DNA of 64,000 nucleotides from Aeromonas allosaccharophila (GTDB taxonomy: Bacteria > Pseudomonadota > Gammaproteobacteria > Enterobacterales > Aeromonadaceae), in the NCBI RefSeq assembly GCF_000819685.1, contig NZ_CDBR01000053.1, forward strand, positions 124,001 to 188,000, given 5' to 3'. The notes under the pieces are model-generated. The model was given only the letters and a program-made list of their open reading frames with translations. It was not told the origin of the DNA and did no database searches. The position numbers were made by a program, and so were the translations under genes. Of the stretch, positions 54,132 through 63,793 are shown piece after piece. Each line of letters begins with the position of its first letter. The stretch's first letter is position 1.

Positions 54132-55499
54132 ATGTCATTTAACAATGCCTTGAGCGGTGTCAACGCGGCACAAAAAGACTTGAACGTCACCGCCAACAAC
54201 ATTGCCAACGTTAACACCATGGGCTTTAAAGAGTCCCGTGCCGAGTTTGCGGATGTCTACGCCAACTCCATTTTTGTCAGTGCCAAGACCCAGGTCGGTA
54301 ACGGTGTGGCGACTGGCGCGGTTGCCCAGCAGTTCCATCAGGGGGCGCTGCAATTTACTAATAACGCACTGGACTTGGCGATCCAGGGGAATGGCTTCTT
54401 TGTGACTTCGGATGGATTGACCAATCTGGATCGCACTTACACCCGTGCCGGTGCCTTCAAGCTCAATGAAAACAGCTATATGGTCAACAATCAGGGCCAT
54501 TATCTGCAAGGCTATGAAATTAACGAAGATGGGTCTCCAAAAGCGGTCAGTATCAATGCAACCAAGCCTATCCAGATCCCTGACCGTGCTGGTGAGCCGA
54601 TTAAGACCACGAAGATTGACGCCAGTTTCAACTTGCCGTCGACAGCGTCGCCGTTGCCTGCAGGTGGAGGTGCAGGTGATGCATCAACCTTTGATCCCAA
54701 AGATTCGAAAACTTACTCTTCTTCAACCTCAGTGGTGATTTATGACTCTCTGGGCGAGCCGCATACCATCACGCAATATTTTGTCAAAGAAGCTGACCCC
54801 GCAGATCTGACCAAACCGGCCAATCCAACTGCTTGGCGTATGTACCTCTACCAAGGTGATAAACCCATTGATATTGTCGGTGGTGTAACACCGACGATGG
54901 CGACTGGTTTGAGCCAAGCGCCTGCTGGTGCAAGAGTCACCTTCGGTGCTGATGGCAAGATGGTTACCCCTACTACACCGGCGACCATCAAGACAGAGCA
55001 ATTGGGAACTGCGCCCCCAACAGGCGCTGGCATTATCACTAACGGTGCAGATCCCACCCAGCAGGTGGATATCAACTTCGGAACGGTGACCCAATATGCC
55101 TCACCATTTGAAGTCAGTAAGTTGACACAGGATGGTTCTACTGTTGGTCGTTTGACCAAGGTTGAGATCACCCCGGATGGTATAGTGTCTGCGACTTACA
55201 GCAACGCCACCACCATCAAGGTGGCGATGGTTGCCATGGCCAAGTTTGCCAACTCGCAAGGGCTGACTCAGGTTGGCGATACCTCCTGGCGGCAATCCCT
55301 GCTTTCTGGTGAGGCCTTGCCGGGGACACCCAATTCGGGAACATTTGGCACCATCAAATCATCGGCGCTGGAGCAGTCCAACGTGGATTTGACCTCCGAG
55401 CTGGTGGACCTGATCACTGCCCAGCGTAACTTCCAGGCTAACTCCCGTTCACTGGAGGTCAACAGTTCGCTGCAGCAGACCATTCTGCAGATCCGTTAA
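54132..55499 (+). CDS. flgE: FlgE, hook protein
   Basis: The 455-residue protein begins MSFNNALSGVNAAQKDLNVTANNIANVNTMGFKESRAEF and ends with LVDLITAQRNFQANSRSLEVNSSLQQTILQI, both typical of hook proteins. Longer than the Salmonella hook protein. It is the last gene of the first sigma-54 unit; a strong terminator follows. Confidence 0.94.
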   Translation: MSFNNALSGVNAAQKDLNVTANNIANVNTMGFKESRAEFADVYANSIFVSAKTQVGNGVATGAVAQQFHQGALQFTNNALDLAIQGNGFFVTSDGLTNLDRTYTRAGAFKLNENSYMVNNQGHYLQGYEINEDGSPKAVSINATKPIQIPDRAGEPIKTTKIDASFNLPSTASPLPAGGGAGDASTFDPKDSKTYSSSTSVVIYDSLGEPHTITQYFVKEADPADLTKPANPTAWRMYLYQGDKPIDIVGGVTPTMATGLSQAPAGARVTFGADGKMVTPTTPATIKTEQLGTAPPTGAGIITNGADPTQQVDINFGTVTQYASPFEVSKLTQDGSTVGRLTKVEITPDGIVSATYSNATTIKVAMVAMAKFANSQGLTQVGDTSWRQSLLSGEALPGTPNSGTFGTIKSSALEQSNVDLTSELVDLITAQRNFQANSRSLEVNSSLQQTILQIR

Positions 55500-55519
55500 T
55501 TACACAATGCATGAAAATG

Positions 55520-55550
55520 AGAGGGGGCCTGGCCCCCTCTCTGTTTCTGT
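55520..55550 (+). terminator. terminator after flgE
   Basis: AGAGGGGGCC-T-GGCCCCCTCT followed by a T-rich stretch, separating flgBCDE from flgF onward. Confidence 0.88.
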
Positions 55551-55589
55551 CGCCTCCTCGCGCTTCTTACTCCCCGCTATCTTTGCTAT

Positions 55590-55604
55590 TGGCACTCTAA
55601 TTGC
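55590..55604 (+). promoter_or_regulatory. sigma-54 promoter of flgFGHIJKL
   Basis: TGGCAC-TCTAA-TTGC is an exact match to the sigma-54 consensus, 40 bases before flgF. Confidence 0.92.
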
Positions 55605-55643
55605 ATTTCTCCTGTCAGAGTCATCTGTTTGACGGAGAATTCC

Positions 55644-56390
55644 ATGGATCACCTGCTTTATATCGCCATGTCCGGGGCCAAAGAGACCATGAACAGCCTG
55701 GCTGTTCGGGGCAACAACCTCGCCAATGCCAATACCACCGGTTTCAAGTCCGATTTCGAGCAGGCCAGAAGCATGCAGGCGTTCGGTGAAGGCTTGCCAA
55801 GCCGGGTGTTTGCCATGGCTGAGCGCCCGGGTCAGAACCTGCAGCATGGCATGCTGATGACCACAGGACGGGATCTGGACGTGGCGGTGGATGGTCCGGG
55901 CTGGATTGCCGTGCAGGATCCCAAGGGCGGTGAAGCCTATACCCGCATGGGGAATTTGCAGGTCAATGCGACCGGCAACTTGCAAACCTCGACCGGCCTG
56001 AATGTGGTGGACGATGGTGGTCAGCCTATCGTGCTGCCGATGCCGATGGAGAAACTCGAGATCAATCGGGATGGCACCATCAGCGGTCGACCGGAAGGGG
56101 CTGCCGCCAACTTGCCGGAAGATTTCCAGCGGATCAAGCTGGTCAACCCGGCCGCCGATGCGGTGGAGAAGGGGCAAGATGGTCTGTTTCGCCGCAAGGA
56201 TGGCCAGAATGAAGCAGCCTCGGCCAATGTCGGCCTGATTGCCGGCTCCCTTGAGGGGAGCAACGTCAATGTGGTGGATGAGATGACCAACCTGATCCGG
56301 CTGCAACGTCAGTTCGAAACCCAGGTCAAAATAATGAAGACGGCCGAAGAAAATGATGAAGCTCAAACCCAACTGCTGCGAATCAGCTAA
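55644..56390 (+). CDS. flgF: FlgF, proximal rod protein
   Basis: From the ATG at 55644 the product has 248 residues with MDHLLYIAMSGAKETMNSLAVRGNNLANANTTGFKSDF and the C-terminal DEMTNLIRLQRQFETQVKIMKT. First gene of the second sigma-54 unit. Confidence 0.93.
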   Translation: MDHLLYIAMSGAKETMNSLAVRGNNLANANTTGFKSDFEQARSMQAFGEGLPSRVFAMAERPGQNLQHGMLMTTGRDLDVAVDGPGWIAVQDPKGGEAYTRMGNLQVNATGNLQTSTGLNVVDDGGQPIVLPMPMEKLEINRDGTISGRPEGAAANLPEDFQRIKLVNPAADAVEKGQDGLFRRKDGQNEAASANVGLIAGSLEGSNVNVVDEMTNLIRLQRQFETQVKIMKTAEENDEAQTQLLRIS

Positions 56391-56404
56391 TCAAGGAGTT
56401 ACCT

Positions 56405-57193
56405 ATGAATCCCGCACTCTGGATCAGCAAGACCGGGTTGGATGCACAGCAGACCAATATTTCGGTCACCTCGAACAACCTGGCGAACGCCAGCACCGTG
56501 GGCTTCAAAAAGTCACGGGCCATCTTTGAAGATCTGCTTTATCAAAACATCAATCAGCCTGGTGGCCGCTCCTCTGCCGATACCGAGCTCCCCTCCGGCT
56601 TGATGCTGGGGGCGGGTGCCAAGGTGGTCGCGACCCAGAAAAACCACAGCCAGGGCAACGTGCAAACCACCGACAACTCGCTGGATTTGATGATTAGTGG
56701 CCGTGGTTACTTTGAAATTCAGCTGCCCGATGGCAGTGCGGCCTATACCCGTAACGGTCAGTTCACCCTCAACGATGAAGGGACGATTGTGACGCCGGGC
56801 AACGGTTACACCCTGCAACCGGAAATCCAGATCCCGGAAAACGCCCAGAGCGTCACGGTGGGCGAAGATGGCCAGGTCTCGGTGCAGCTCAAGGGCGATG
56901 GCGCGTCTCAGGTGGTCGGGCAGATCACCTTGTCAGACTTCGTCAATGCCAGTGGCCTGCAGCCGATGGGGGAGAACATGTTCGTCGAGACCCAGTCCAG
57001 CGGTGCCGCCATTCAGGGCAACGCCGGTGCCGATGGTCTGGGGGTGGTCAAGCAGGGGATGCTGGAGACCTCCAACGTTAACGTAACCGAAGAGTTGGTG
57101 AACCTCATTCAGGCTCAACGGGTCTACGAGATGAATTCCAAGGTGCTCTCCGCTGTGGACGGCATGATGTCCTTCCTGATCCAGCGTACCTAA
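56405..57193 (+). CDS. flgG: FlgG, distal rod protein
   Basis: The 262-residue protein has LWISKTGLDAQQTNISVTSNNLANASTVGFKKSRAIF and ends NVTEELVNLIQAQRVYEMNSKVLSAVDGMMSFL, the FlgG signature. It is 262 residues, as in other bacteria. Confidence 0.95.
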   Translation: MNPALWISKTGLDAQQTNISVTSNNLANASTVGFKKSRAIFEDLLYQNINQPGGRSSADTELPSGLMLGAGAKVVATQKNHSQGNVQTTDNSLDLMISGRGYFEIQLPDGSAAYTRNGQFTLNDEGTIVTPGNGYTLQPEIQIPENAQSVTVGEDGQVSVQLKGDGASQVVGQITLSDFVNASGLQPMGENMFVETQSSGAAIQGNAGADGLGVVKQGMLETSNVNVTEELVNLIQAQRVYEMNSKVLSAVDGMMSFLIQRT

Positions 57194-57204
57194 TTAGGAG
57201 GTGC

Positions 57205-57879
57205 ATGATGAAAGCCGTATGGATGCTGGGATTGCTGGTGCTGGGAGGGTGTAGCAGCACTCCCAATACACCCAAGCCTGATGATCCCGAGTTTTCCCCC
57301 GTTTACGGGGAGTCGGAGCCGGTGTCGGTGCGGCCGACAGGGGCGATTTTCCAACCGGATCAGGTCAATGGCATCTATTCGGATATCAAGGCGCACAAGG
57401 TGGGTGACATCATCACCATCGAGTTGGCGGAATCGACCTCGGCCTCGAAAAAAGCCAATACCCAGAGTGGCAAGGATAACAAGTTCAATCTGGACCCGGT
57501 CAAGTTGGGGGGCGTGCCCGTGACAGCCAGCCCCTATGATCTCTCGGCCTCCATTGCTCAAGACAGCGCGTTCAAGGGCCAGGCCAAGGCGGATCAGAGC
57601 AACAGCCTGCAGGGTAATATTTCGGTCAGCGTGGCCAAGGTGCTGCCCAACGGCAATCTGGTGGTGCGCGGCGAGAAGTGGATCATGCTAAACAATGGCA
57701 ATGAATATATCCGGATCACCGGCCTTATTCGCCCGGAGGATGTGACGTCTGACAACAGCGTCTCGTCCCAGAAGGTGGCCAATGCCCGCATTTACTACGG
57801 TGGTACCGGCGATCTGGCCAATAGCCAGGAGCAAGGGTGGCTGACCAGCTTTTTCAATGGCCCCTGGTGGCCGCTCTAG
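57205..57879 (+). CDS. flgH: FlgH, L-ring lipoprotein
   Basis: The 224-residue protein has a lipoprotein signal with lipobox LGGC (Cys16) and the FlgH core: [34 protein letters not shown], and the end [24 protein letters not shown]. It forms the outer-membrane L ring. An AGGAGG site lies before two adjacent ATG codons (57205, 57208). Confidence 0.94.
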   Translation: MMKAVWMLGLLVLGGCSSTPNTPKPDDPEFSPVYGESEPVSVRPTGAIFQPDQVNGIYSDIKAHKVGDIITIELAESTSASKKANTQSGKDNKFNLDPVKLGGVPVTASPYDLSASIAQDSAFKGQAKADQSNSLQGNISVSVAKVLPNGNLVVRGEKWIMLNNGNEYIRITGLIRPEDVTSDNSVSSQKVANARIYYGGTGDLANSQEQGWLTSFFNGPWWPL

Positions 57880-57887
57880 GAGATGTT

Positions 57888-58985
57888 ATGAAGTCACTCC
57901 GTCTTGTCACTCTGCTTTGCTGTTTGCTCCCTCTGGGCGTGGCCAATGCTGCCAGGATCAAGGACATCAGCTCGGTTGAAGGGGTGCGCAACAACCAGCT
58001 GATTGGTTACGGCCTGGTGGTGGGGCTGCCCGGTACTGGCGAGAAGAATAACGCCTTCACCGAGCAGACTTTCCGTACCATGCTCAACAACTTTGGCATC
58101 AAGGTGCCGGATAACATCAAGCCCAAGATCAAGGATGTGGCGCCGGTGGCGATCCATGCCGACTTGCCACCCTTCTCCAAGCCGGGCCAAACCATTGATG
58201 TCACTGTTTCTGCCATCGGCGAGGCCAAGAGCCTGCGCGGCGGTACCCTGCTGCAAAGTTTCCTGAAAGGGTTGGATGGTCGGGTTTATGCGGTCGCGCA
58301 GGGCAGTCTGGTGGTCGGTGGTCTGGGGGCCGAGGGGGCTGATGGCTCCAAGGTGGTGGTCAATACCCCGACCGTCGGGCGGATTGCCAACGGTGCCACC
58401 GTGGAGCGGGAGGTGCCCAACTCCTTCAGTCAGGGGGACACCATCACCTTCAACCTTAACCGCCCCGACTTCACCACTGCGCGCCGGCTGGCCGATGTGG
58501 TCAACGATCTGGTGGGGCCCAATACCGCTCAGGCGCTCGATGCCACCTCGGTCAAGGTCTATGCCCCGCGGGATCCGGGTCAGCGCGTCTCCTATCTCGC
58601 CACCATCGAGAATCTGGAGGTGGATCCGGCCAATGAGGCGGCCAAAATTATCGTCAACTCCCGTACCGGCACCATCGTTATCGGCAGTCAGGTCAAGCTC
58701 AAACCGGCGGCCATCAGCCACGGCGGCCTGACGGTGACCATAGCCGAGAATAAGCAAGTGTCCCAGCCCAACCCGTTGTCGGGGGGCGAGACGGTGGTGA
58801 CCAACAACTCGACCATCAATGTCCAGCAGGAGCCGGGGCGGATGTTCAAGTTTGATACCGGTGCGACCCTGGACGACTTGGTTCGCGCGGTCAATCAGGT
58901 CGGGGTCGCCCCCGGTGATTTGATGGCCATCCTCGAGGCGCTGCAGCAGGCAGGCGCCATCGAGGGGCAACTGGTCATATTGTAA
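57888..58985 (+). CDS. flgI: FlgI, P-ring protein
   Basis: From the ATG at 57888 the product has 365 residues: signal peptide ([16 protein letters not shown]), then [31 protein letters not shown], the FlgI hallmark. It makes the periplasmic P ring with help from FlgA. It starts 8 bases after flgH. Confidence 0.95.
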   Translation: MKSLRLVTLLCCLLPLGVANAARIKDISSVEGVRNNQLIGYGLVVGLPGTGEKNNAFTEQTFRTMLNNFGIKVPDNIKPKIKDVAPVAIHADLPPFSKPGQTIDVTVSAIGEAKSLRGGTLLQSFLKGLDGRVYAVAQGSLVVGGLGAEGADGSKVVVNTPTVGRIANGATVEREVPNSFSQGDTITFNLNRPDFTTARRLADVVNDLVGPNTAQALDATSVKVYAPRDPGQRVSYLATIENLEVDPANEAAKIIVNSRTGTIVIGSQVKLKPAAISHGGLTVTIAENKQVSQPNPLSGGETVVTNNSTINVQQEPGRMFKFDTGATLDDLVRAVNQVGVAPGDLMAILEALQQAGAIEGQLVIL

Positions 58986-59028
58986 CAAGCGGCAAGTGGT
59001 TGCCACGGGTGGCAATGAGGTAAGCAAA

Positions 59029-60102
59029 ATGGCGGAGTTTGACACCAACAGCGGCATGAATCTCGGGATGGTACAGGACATCAAGAACCTGGACCGTCTG
59101 CGCCAGATGAGCCAAAGCAAAGAAGGGCAGGCCGAAGCGCTCAAGAGTGCATCGCGCCAGTTCGAGTCAATCTTTACCCAGATGCTGTTTCAGAGCATGC
59201 GTCAGGCCAACGGGGTGTTGACTCAGGACAACCCGATGAACAGCAGCTATACCCAGTTCTATGAAGGGATGCTGGATGAGCAGCGGGTTGCCGACATGTC
59301 GAGCAAGGGGGGGCTGGGACTGGCTGACATGGTGGTCAAGCAGCTCTCTCCCGAGACCTTTACCCATCAGGATGGGCGGGTGCTCAAGATGCCGCAGCGT
59401 ACCGAACGGACCTACAAACCCTATCAGCCCCCCACGGCGGCTGCCGACGATTTGATCGCTGTATCAAAAGTTGGCAAAGATTTTGCTGAGAAAGAGATGG
59501 CGGAGGGGGCCAAGGAGAGCCACGGGCTCACGATGCCCCATCGACCACACCGCAGCATCCCGCCCATGGGGCGGATTGCCAGCGAAGAGGGCAGTGCCGC
59601 CAGTAGTGGGGGCAAAGAGTTCGATACGCCGGAAGAGTTCGTCAATCGCCTGATGCCGCTGGCCAAGAAAGCGGCCGACAAGCTGGGGTTAAGCCCGGCG
59701 GTACTGGTCGCTCAGGCGGCACTGGAGAGCGGTTGGGGCAAGCGGGTGATCAAGGATGGCGAGGGGCAGGTGACCCATAACCTGTTTGGCATCAAGGCCG
59801 ATCCGCGCTGGGAAGGGCCCAAGGCGGTGGTCAGCACGCTCGAGTATGAGCAAGGCGTCGCCTCCCGTCAGAAAGCGGCATTTCGCTCCTATGAGTCGTT
59901 TGAAGAGAGCTTCAACGACTATGTGGACTTCCTCACCTCCGGCTCTCGCTACAAGGGGGCCCTGGCAAAGGTGGATAGCCCGGACCGCTATTTCGAGGCG
60001 CTGCAACAGGCGGGTTATGCCACCGACCCGCACTACGCCAGAAAACTGAAACAGGTATTGCGCAGTGATGCTATTGCCCAATACAACGAGATGGAGCTGT
60101 AA
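59029..60102 (+). CDS. flgJ: FlgJ, rod assembly protein and peptidoglycan hydrolase
   Basis: From the ATG at 59029 the product has 357 residues. The N-terminal half is the rod-capping domain (ASRQFESIFTQMLFQSMRQAN); the C-terminal half, from about residue 205, is a glucosaminidase domain with the likely catalytic Glu in AQAALESGWGKRV and NLFGIKADPRW. It opens the peptidoglycan for the rod. Confidence 0.93.
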   Translation: MAEFDTNSGMNLGMVQDIKNLDRLRQMSQSKEGQAEALKSASRQFESIFTQMLFQSMRQANGVLTQDNPMNSSYTQFYEGMLDEQRVADMSSKGGLGLADMVVKQLSPETFTHQDGRVLKMPQRTERTYKPYQPPTAAADDLIAVSKVGKDFAEKEMAEGAKESHGLTMPHRPHRSIPPMGRIASEEGSAASSGGKEFDTPEEFVNRLMPLAKKAADKLGLSPAVLVAQAALESGWGKRVIKDGEGQVTHNLFGIKADPRWEGPKAVVSTLEYEQGVASRQKAAFRSYESFEESFNDYVDFLTSGSRYKGALAKVDSPDRYFEALQQAGYATDPHYARKLKQVLRSDAIAQYNEMEL

Positions 60103-60105
60103 CAT

Positions 60106-62109
60106 ATGGCAAGCGACCTGCTTGGGATTGGTTCATCGGGCGTGCTGGCGCAGCAACGCCTGCTGCAGACCACCAGTAACAACATAGTGAACGTCAATAG
60201 CCAGGGCTATGTGCGTGAACGTACGCTGGTGTTTACCAATTCCATCGGTCTTGGTACCGGTGACATCAAGACCCAGCGGGTGATCAACGACTATATGCAG
60301 GGGGAGGTGCGCCGTGATACCTCCGCCTATCACGCTTCTATGACCCATTACGAACAACTTGCGGGTGTTGACAGCTTGCTGGGGGATACCAGCAACAGTG
60401 TGGGAGCGGCCATTACCTCCTATTTCAAATCATTCCACTCTGCCAATGAATCGCCCGCCGAGATCGGTGGCCGCAAGGTGGCGATGACGGAGCTGAGTGG
60501 CATGGTCAACCGCTTCCATACCCTCTCGGCGCAGTTCGACAAGCAGAGCGATACCCTCAATACCCGCATCGAAGATGAAACCAAGCAGGTCAACAGCCTG
60601 CTCACCAGCATCAATGATCTCAACCAGGCCATCCTCCGCACCCAGGGTTCACCCGAAGAGAACCTGATGCTGTTTGATCAGCGGGATGAGGCGATCCGCC
60701 AGCTGTCGGAGAAGATGGATATTCGCACCGTAGCCCAACCCAACGGCAGCATGCTGGTCAATATGAGCACTGGCCATTCGCTGATCCTTGATGGGGGCGT
60801 AGCCCAGTTCAAGCTGATTGCAGGGGATCCTGACTCCCGGGATCAGGAGTTGCAGCTGACGTTGGGGGATAATCAGGCAACCATCGATCACGATACATTT
60901 GGTGGGGCCATGGGCGGGCTGTTCAAGGCGCGTACCGACCTTGAGCCAACCAAGCGTGAGCTGGGGCAGTTGGCCGTGGCGATGGCAGATGCCTTGAACC
61001 AGCAAAACCGCCTCGGGATGGATCTGGATAACGAGATTGGCGGCGATATCTTCACCCTGCCTACCAGCAAGGGATTGCCATACGGCAGTAATACCGGGAC
61101 GGTCGGAGCGAATGTCAGTTTCGTGCCAGGCAAAGGGACATCAGTGACCCCGTTTGATTACGAAGTGCGCTTTAGCAGCGCCACCGGTTATGAGGTGTTC
61201 TCGCTGGACAAGTCGGGCAATCGCACCTCTGTAGCGACTGGCACCACCCCTCCTGCAACGTTTGAACTCACCGGTCACGGTATTTCAATCGACCTCACCG
61301 GTACGCCGGCTGCGGGTGACAAATTGTTGCTGCAACCGACCAAAAGCGCGGCCGCCGGGCTGGAGCAACTGATCACCCGACCGGAAGATTTGGCGTTGGC
61401 CTCTCCACTCAAAGCGGAAAAGAGCACCAATAATGGCGGCGGGGCTGATATCAAACTGGGCGGGGTATTCAATACCGGAGCAGGGTCAGGTTTTGGTACC
61501 AATAGTCTGAGCCCGACGGCGCCCCAGGTCGTCAAGATTGACACCAACGGTAACTATCAGGTTTTTCAAGCCGATGGCACCACCCTGATAGGTACGGCAC
61601 CTGCGAGCAGCAAGGGACAAGATCTGATGTCGGCGATCGTCAACCCTTTCCCCGCCGGAGCCGCAGTCTATGCCAACCCGAAACAGGCACCTGGCTACGA
61701 GTTCAGTATCACCGGGACGGTGAAGGCTAACGACAGCTTCAAGCTCAGTTACAACAGCAATGGCTTTGCCGATAACAGCAATGGTCTGGCATTGGCCGAA
61801 TTGCAAAACAAGGATCTGGTGCGCAAGAGCACCAATGGTGGGACTACCAACGACAAGATGACCTTTAATCAGGCCTATTCCGGGTTGGTGATGGAAGTGG
61901 GCAACAATACCAGTCAGGCAAAAACCTTGCTCAAGGCCAATGAATCCAAGCTTATCCAGAGCACAGGCATCTTTGAAAGCGTGTCTGGGGTCAATCTGGA
62001 GGAGGAGGCAGCCAATCTGATCCGCTTCCAGCAATCCTATGCCGCTTCGGCGCAAATCGTCAGTACCGCCAAAACCATTTTCGATACACTGCTCTCGTCC
62101 GTGAGGTAA
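60106..62109 (+). CDS. flgK: FlgK, hook-associated protein 1
   Basis: The 667-residue protein has LLGIGSSGVLAQQRLLQTTSNNIVNVNSQGYVRERT and the end SVSGVNLEEEAANLIRFQQSYAASAQIVSTAKTIFDTLLSSVR. It is longer than the Salmonella protein (553). It forms the hook-filament junction and is a client of FlgN. It starts 3 bases after flgJ. Confidence 0.95.
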   Translation: MASDLLGIGSSGVLAQQRLLQTTSNNIVNVNSQGYVRERTLVFTNSIGLGTGDIKTQRVINDYMQGEVRRDTSAYHASMTHYEQLAGVDSLLGDTSNSVGAAITSYFKSFHSANESPAEIGGRKVAMTELSGMVNRFHTLSAQFDKQSDTLNTRIEDETKQVNSLLTSINDLNQAILRTQGSPEENLMLFDQRDEAIRQLSEKMDIRTVAQPNGSMLVNMSTGHSLILDGGVAQFKLIAGDPDSRDQELQLTLGDNQATIDHDTFGGAMGGLFKARTDLEPTKRELGQLAVAMADALNQQNRLGMDLDNEIGGDIFTLPTSKGLPYGSNTGTVGANVSFVPGKGTSVTPFDYEVRFSSATGYEVFSLDKSGNRTSVATGTTPPATFELTGHGISIDLTGTPAAGDKLLLQPTKSAAAGLEQLITRPEDLALASPLKAEKSTNNGGGADIKLGGVFNTGAGSGFGTNSLSPTAPQVVKIDTNGNYQVFQADGTTLIGTAPASSKGQDLMSAIVNPFPAGAAVYANPKQAPGYEFSITGTVKANDSFKLSYNSNGFADNSNGLALAELQNKDLVRKSTNGGTTNDKMTFNQAYSGLVMEVGNNTSQAKTLLKANESKLIQSTGIFESVSGVNLEEEAANLIRFQQSYAASAQIVSTAKTIFDTLLSSVR

Positions 62110-62113
62110 CGTC

Positions 62114-63322
62114 ATGCGCATCACCACCAACATGATCTACGACCGGAATATCTATTCCCTCAACAGTGCCAATGAGCGGTTGAATACCGCCTATCAACAG
62201 CTGCAAACCGGTAATAAATTTCAGACTGCCGGCGAAGACCCCGCGGGGATGAGCCAGAAGATGGCACTGACCAAGGAGATCGACCTGTTCAAGCAGTATG
62301 GGGTCAATGGCAGCTTGCTGGAAAACAGTCTGGGGCATGAGGAGACGGTATTAACGTCGATTAATAATGCGATGCTGAGTGCCCAGACCCTGATCCAGAA
62401 GTCAAATAATGGCTCTATCAGCATGGATGATCGCAAGGCTATTGCCAGCGAGCTGGAAGGGTTGCAGCAGCAGATGTTCGACCTGATGAATAGCAAGAAT
62501 TCCTCTGGTGAATTCATATTTGGCGGCAATCAGAGCAAGACCCAGCCTTATATCAAAGACGCCAACGGAAAATATATTTATCAAGGAGATCCTGGCCAGC
62601 GAAATATTCAGGTATCACCCACAGTACAAATTGCTGCCAATGATTCTGGGCAGGACCTGTTTGAAATTGTGGCGACCAGAAGAACCGCCAGTGCCACCAC
62701 CGCGAATATCAAGGTCGGGATCGGCGATCAGGGTAATTTTGATAATTTTTTCAAATCCAATTACAACTCGGCACTGCCCAGCAACACCTATACCGTATCA
62801 ACGACTATCGGTCCACCGGACACCTATGATATCAAGGATAGCGGTGGCAATACCCTGCAAACGGGTAACTATACTGCCGGCACCAAGATCCCTTTCAATG
62901 GTCTGGAGTTGACCCTTGATCTGCCAGCAGGTGGCGCGGCTCAGCAGTTTGACCTCAATCCACCAAAGAATGACAATGTGCTGAACGGGATGTCGGATTT
63001 TATGGCCGCCTTGCGCGACCCCAGTATCACAGCTGATAACTTTGCGCAGGAAGTGGCTGATGCCACCGTCCATATGAAAAATGCCCGCCTGAATATCGAT
63101 CATGGATTGGGTGAGCTGGGTGGCCGGATGAACAGTCTCGAGGCGGTCATGGGCTCCAATGAGGGGCTCAGCACTCTCAACTCAGAGGCGAGAGCCAAGG
63201 TGTCGGAAGCGGATCTCTATGAGGTTATTTCGACGCTCTCCAAAGAGGATGCGGCATTGAGTGCTTCGCAACTCTCTTTCAGCAAGATAAGTCGTCTGAC
63301 GCTATTTGACTATATCCGCTAA
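62114..63322 (+). CDS. flgL: FlgL, hook-associated protein 3
   Basis: The 402-residue flagellin-like protein has MRITTNMIYDRNIYSLNSANERLNTAYQQLQTG and ends LSASQLSFSKISRLTLFDYIR. It is longer than Salmonella FlgL (317). It joins the hook to the filament with FlgK. It starts 4 bases after flgK and ends the operon. Confidence 0.95.
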   Translation: MRITTNMIYDRNIYSLNSANERLNTAYQQLQTGNKFQTAGEDPAGMSQKMALTKEIDLFKQYGVNGSLLENSLGHEETVLTSINNAMLSAQTLIQKSNNGSISMDDRKAIASELEGLQQQMFDLMNSKNSSGEFIFGGNQSKTQPYIKDANGKYIYQGDPGQRNIQVSPTVQIAANDSGQDLFEIVATRRTASATTANIKVGIGDQGNFDNFFKSNYNSALPSNTYTVSTTIGPPDTYDIKDSGGNTLQTGNYTAGTKIPFNGLELTLDLPAGGAAQQFDLNPPKNDNVLNGMSDFMAALRDPSITADNFAQEVADATVHMKNARLNIDHGLGELGGRMNSLEAVMGSNEGLSTLNSEARAKVSEADLYEVISTLSKEDAALSASQLSFSKISRLTLFDYIR

Positions 63323-63323
63323 T

Positions 63324-63347
63324 GAAGGGGCCCTTTTGGGCCTCTTC
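63324..63347 (+). terminator. hairpin after flgL
   Basis: GAAGGGGCCC-TTTT-GGGCCTCTTC, with one G-T pair, 2 bases after the flgL stop; the T-run after it is poor. Confidence 0.6.
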
Positions 63348-63509
63348 TGTTATCGCTGCTCTGCACACCGGTTTCGCGTTATTTCCTGCCAATTGTAACA
63401 AGCTGTTGCCATCCCCCATTTAATGGTTGCTGCGGGGTTGACCTCCCTGCGGTATTGGATAATCATGCCGCCCGCACAACAGAGGGTTGTGCGAATTATT
63501 TGCAGCATC

Positions 63510-63675
63510 TCGTTAGGCGAGGCTCCTGTATAAACACAGGCCACTGATCTCACGACGTCCAGAGACGCCCAAGATCAGGACAGTTTTCATCGGATTAAGG
63601 TGTAAACCCAAGTGGCTTCCGGCATGCCGGATACGTTATACAGTGCTAAAGCTGGTACGTGGGGATGATGACACG
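63510..63675 (+). ncRNA. M-box (ykoK) magnesium riboswitch
   Basis: The conserved blocks occur in order: GTTAGGCGAGGCTCCTGTAT near 63512, AAACACAGGCCACTGAT, ACGTCCAGAGACGCCCAAGATCAG, GATTAAGGTGTAAACCC, and the end block ATACAGTGCTAAAGCTGGTACG at 63640-63660. This is the M-box pattern that binds Mg2+ and switches off downstream Mg2+ transport genes. A hairpin (GCCG-AAC-CGGC type, 63669-63690) follows and may form the expression platform. The gene 120 bases downstream is the expected target. Confidence 0.93.
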
Positions 63676-63793
63676 CCGAACGGCGTCATTTCCTGCCTAT
63701 TACTCGTCAATCAAATTGCTGTTTTCTTGTCGTTGCATCCGGCTGTTTCCGGAAGCATTCAGGTTCGCCTGAAATCACATGAGGATATCTGTG

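Noticed and set aside
57894-59144. 416-residue open frame antisense to flgI
   Set aside because: Shadow of flgI and flgJ start.
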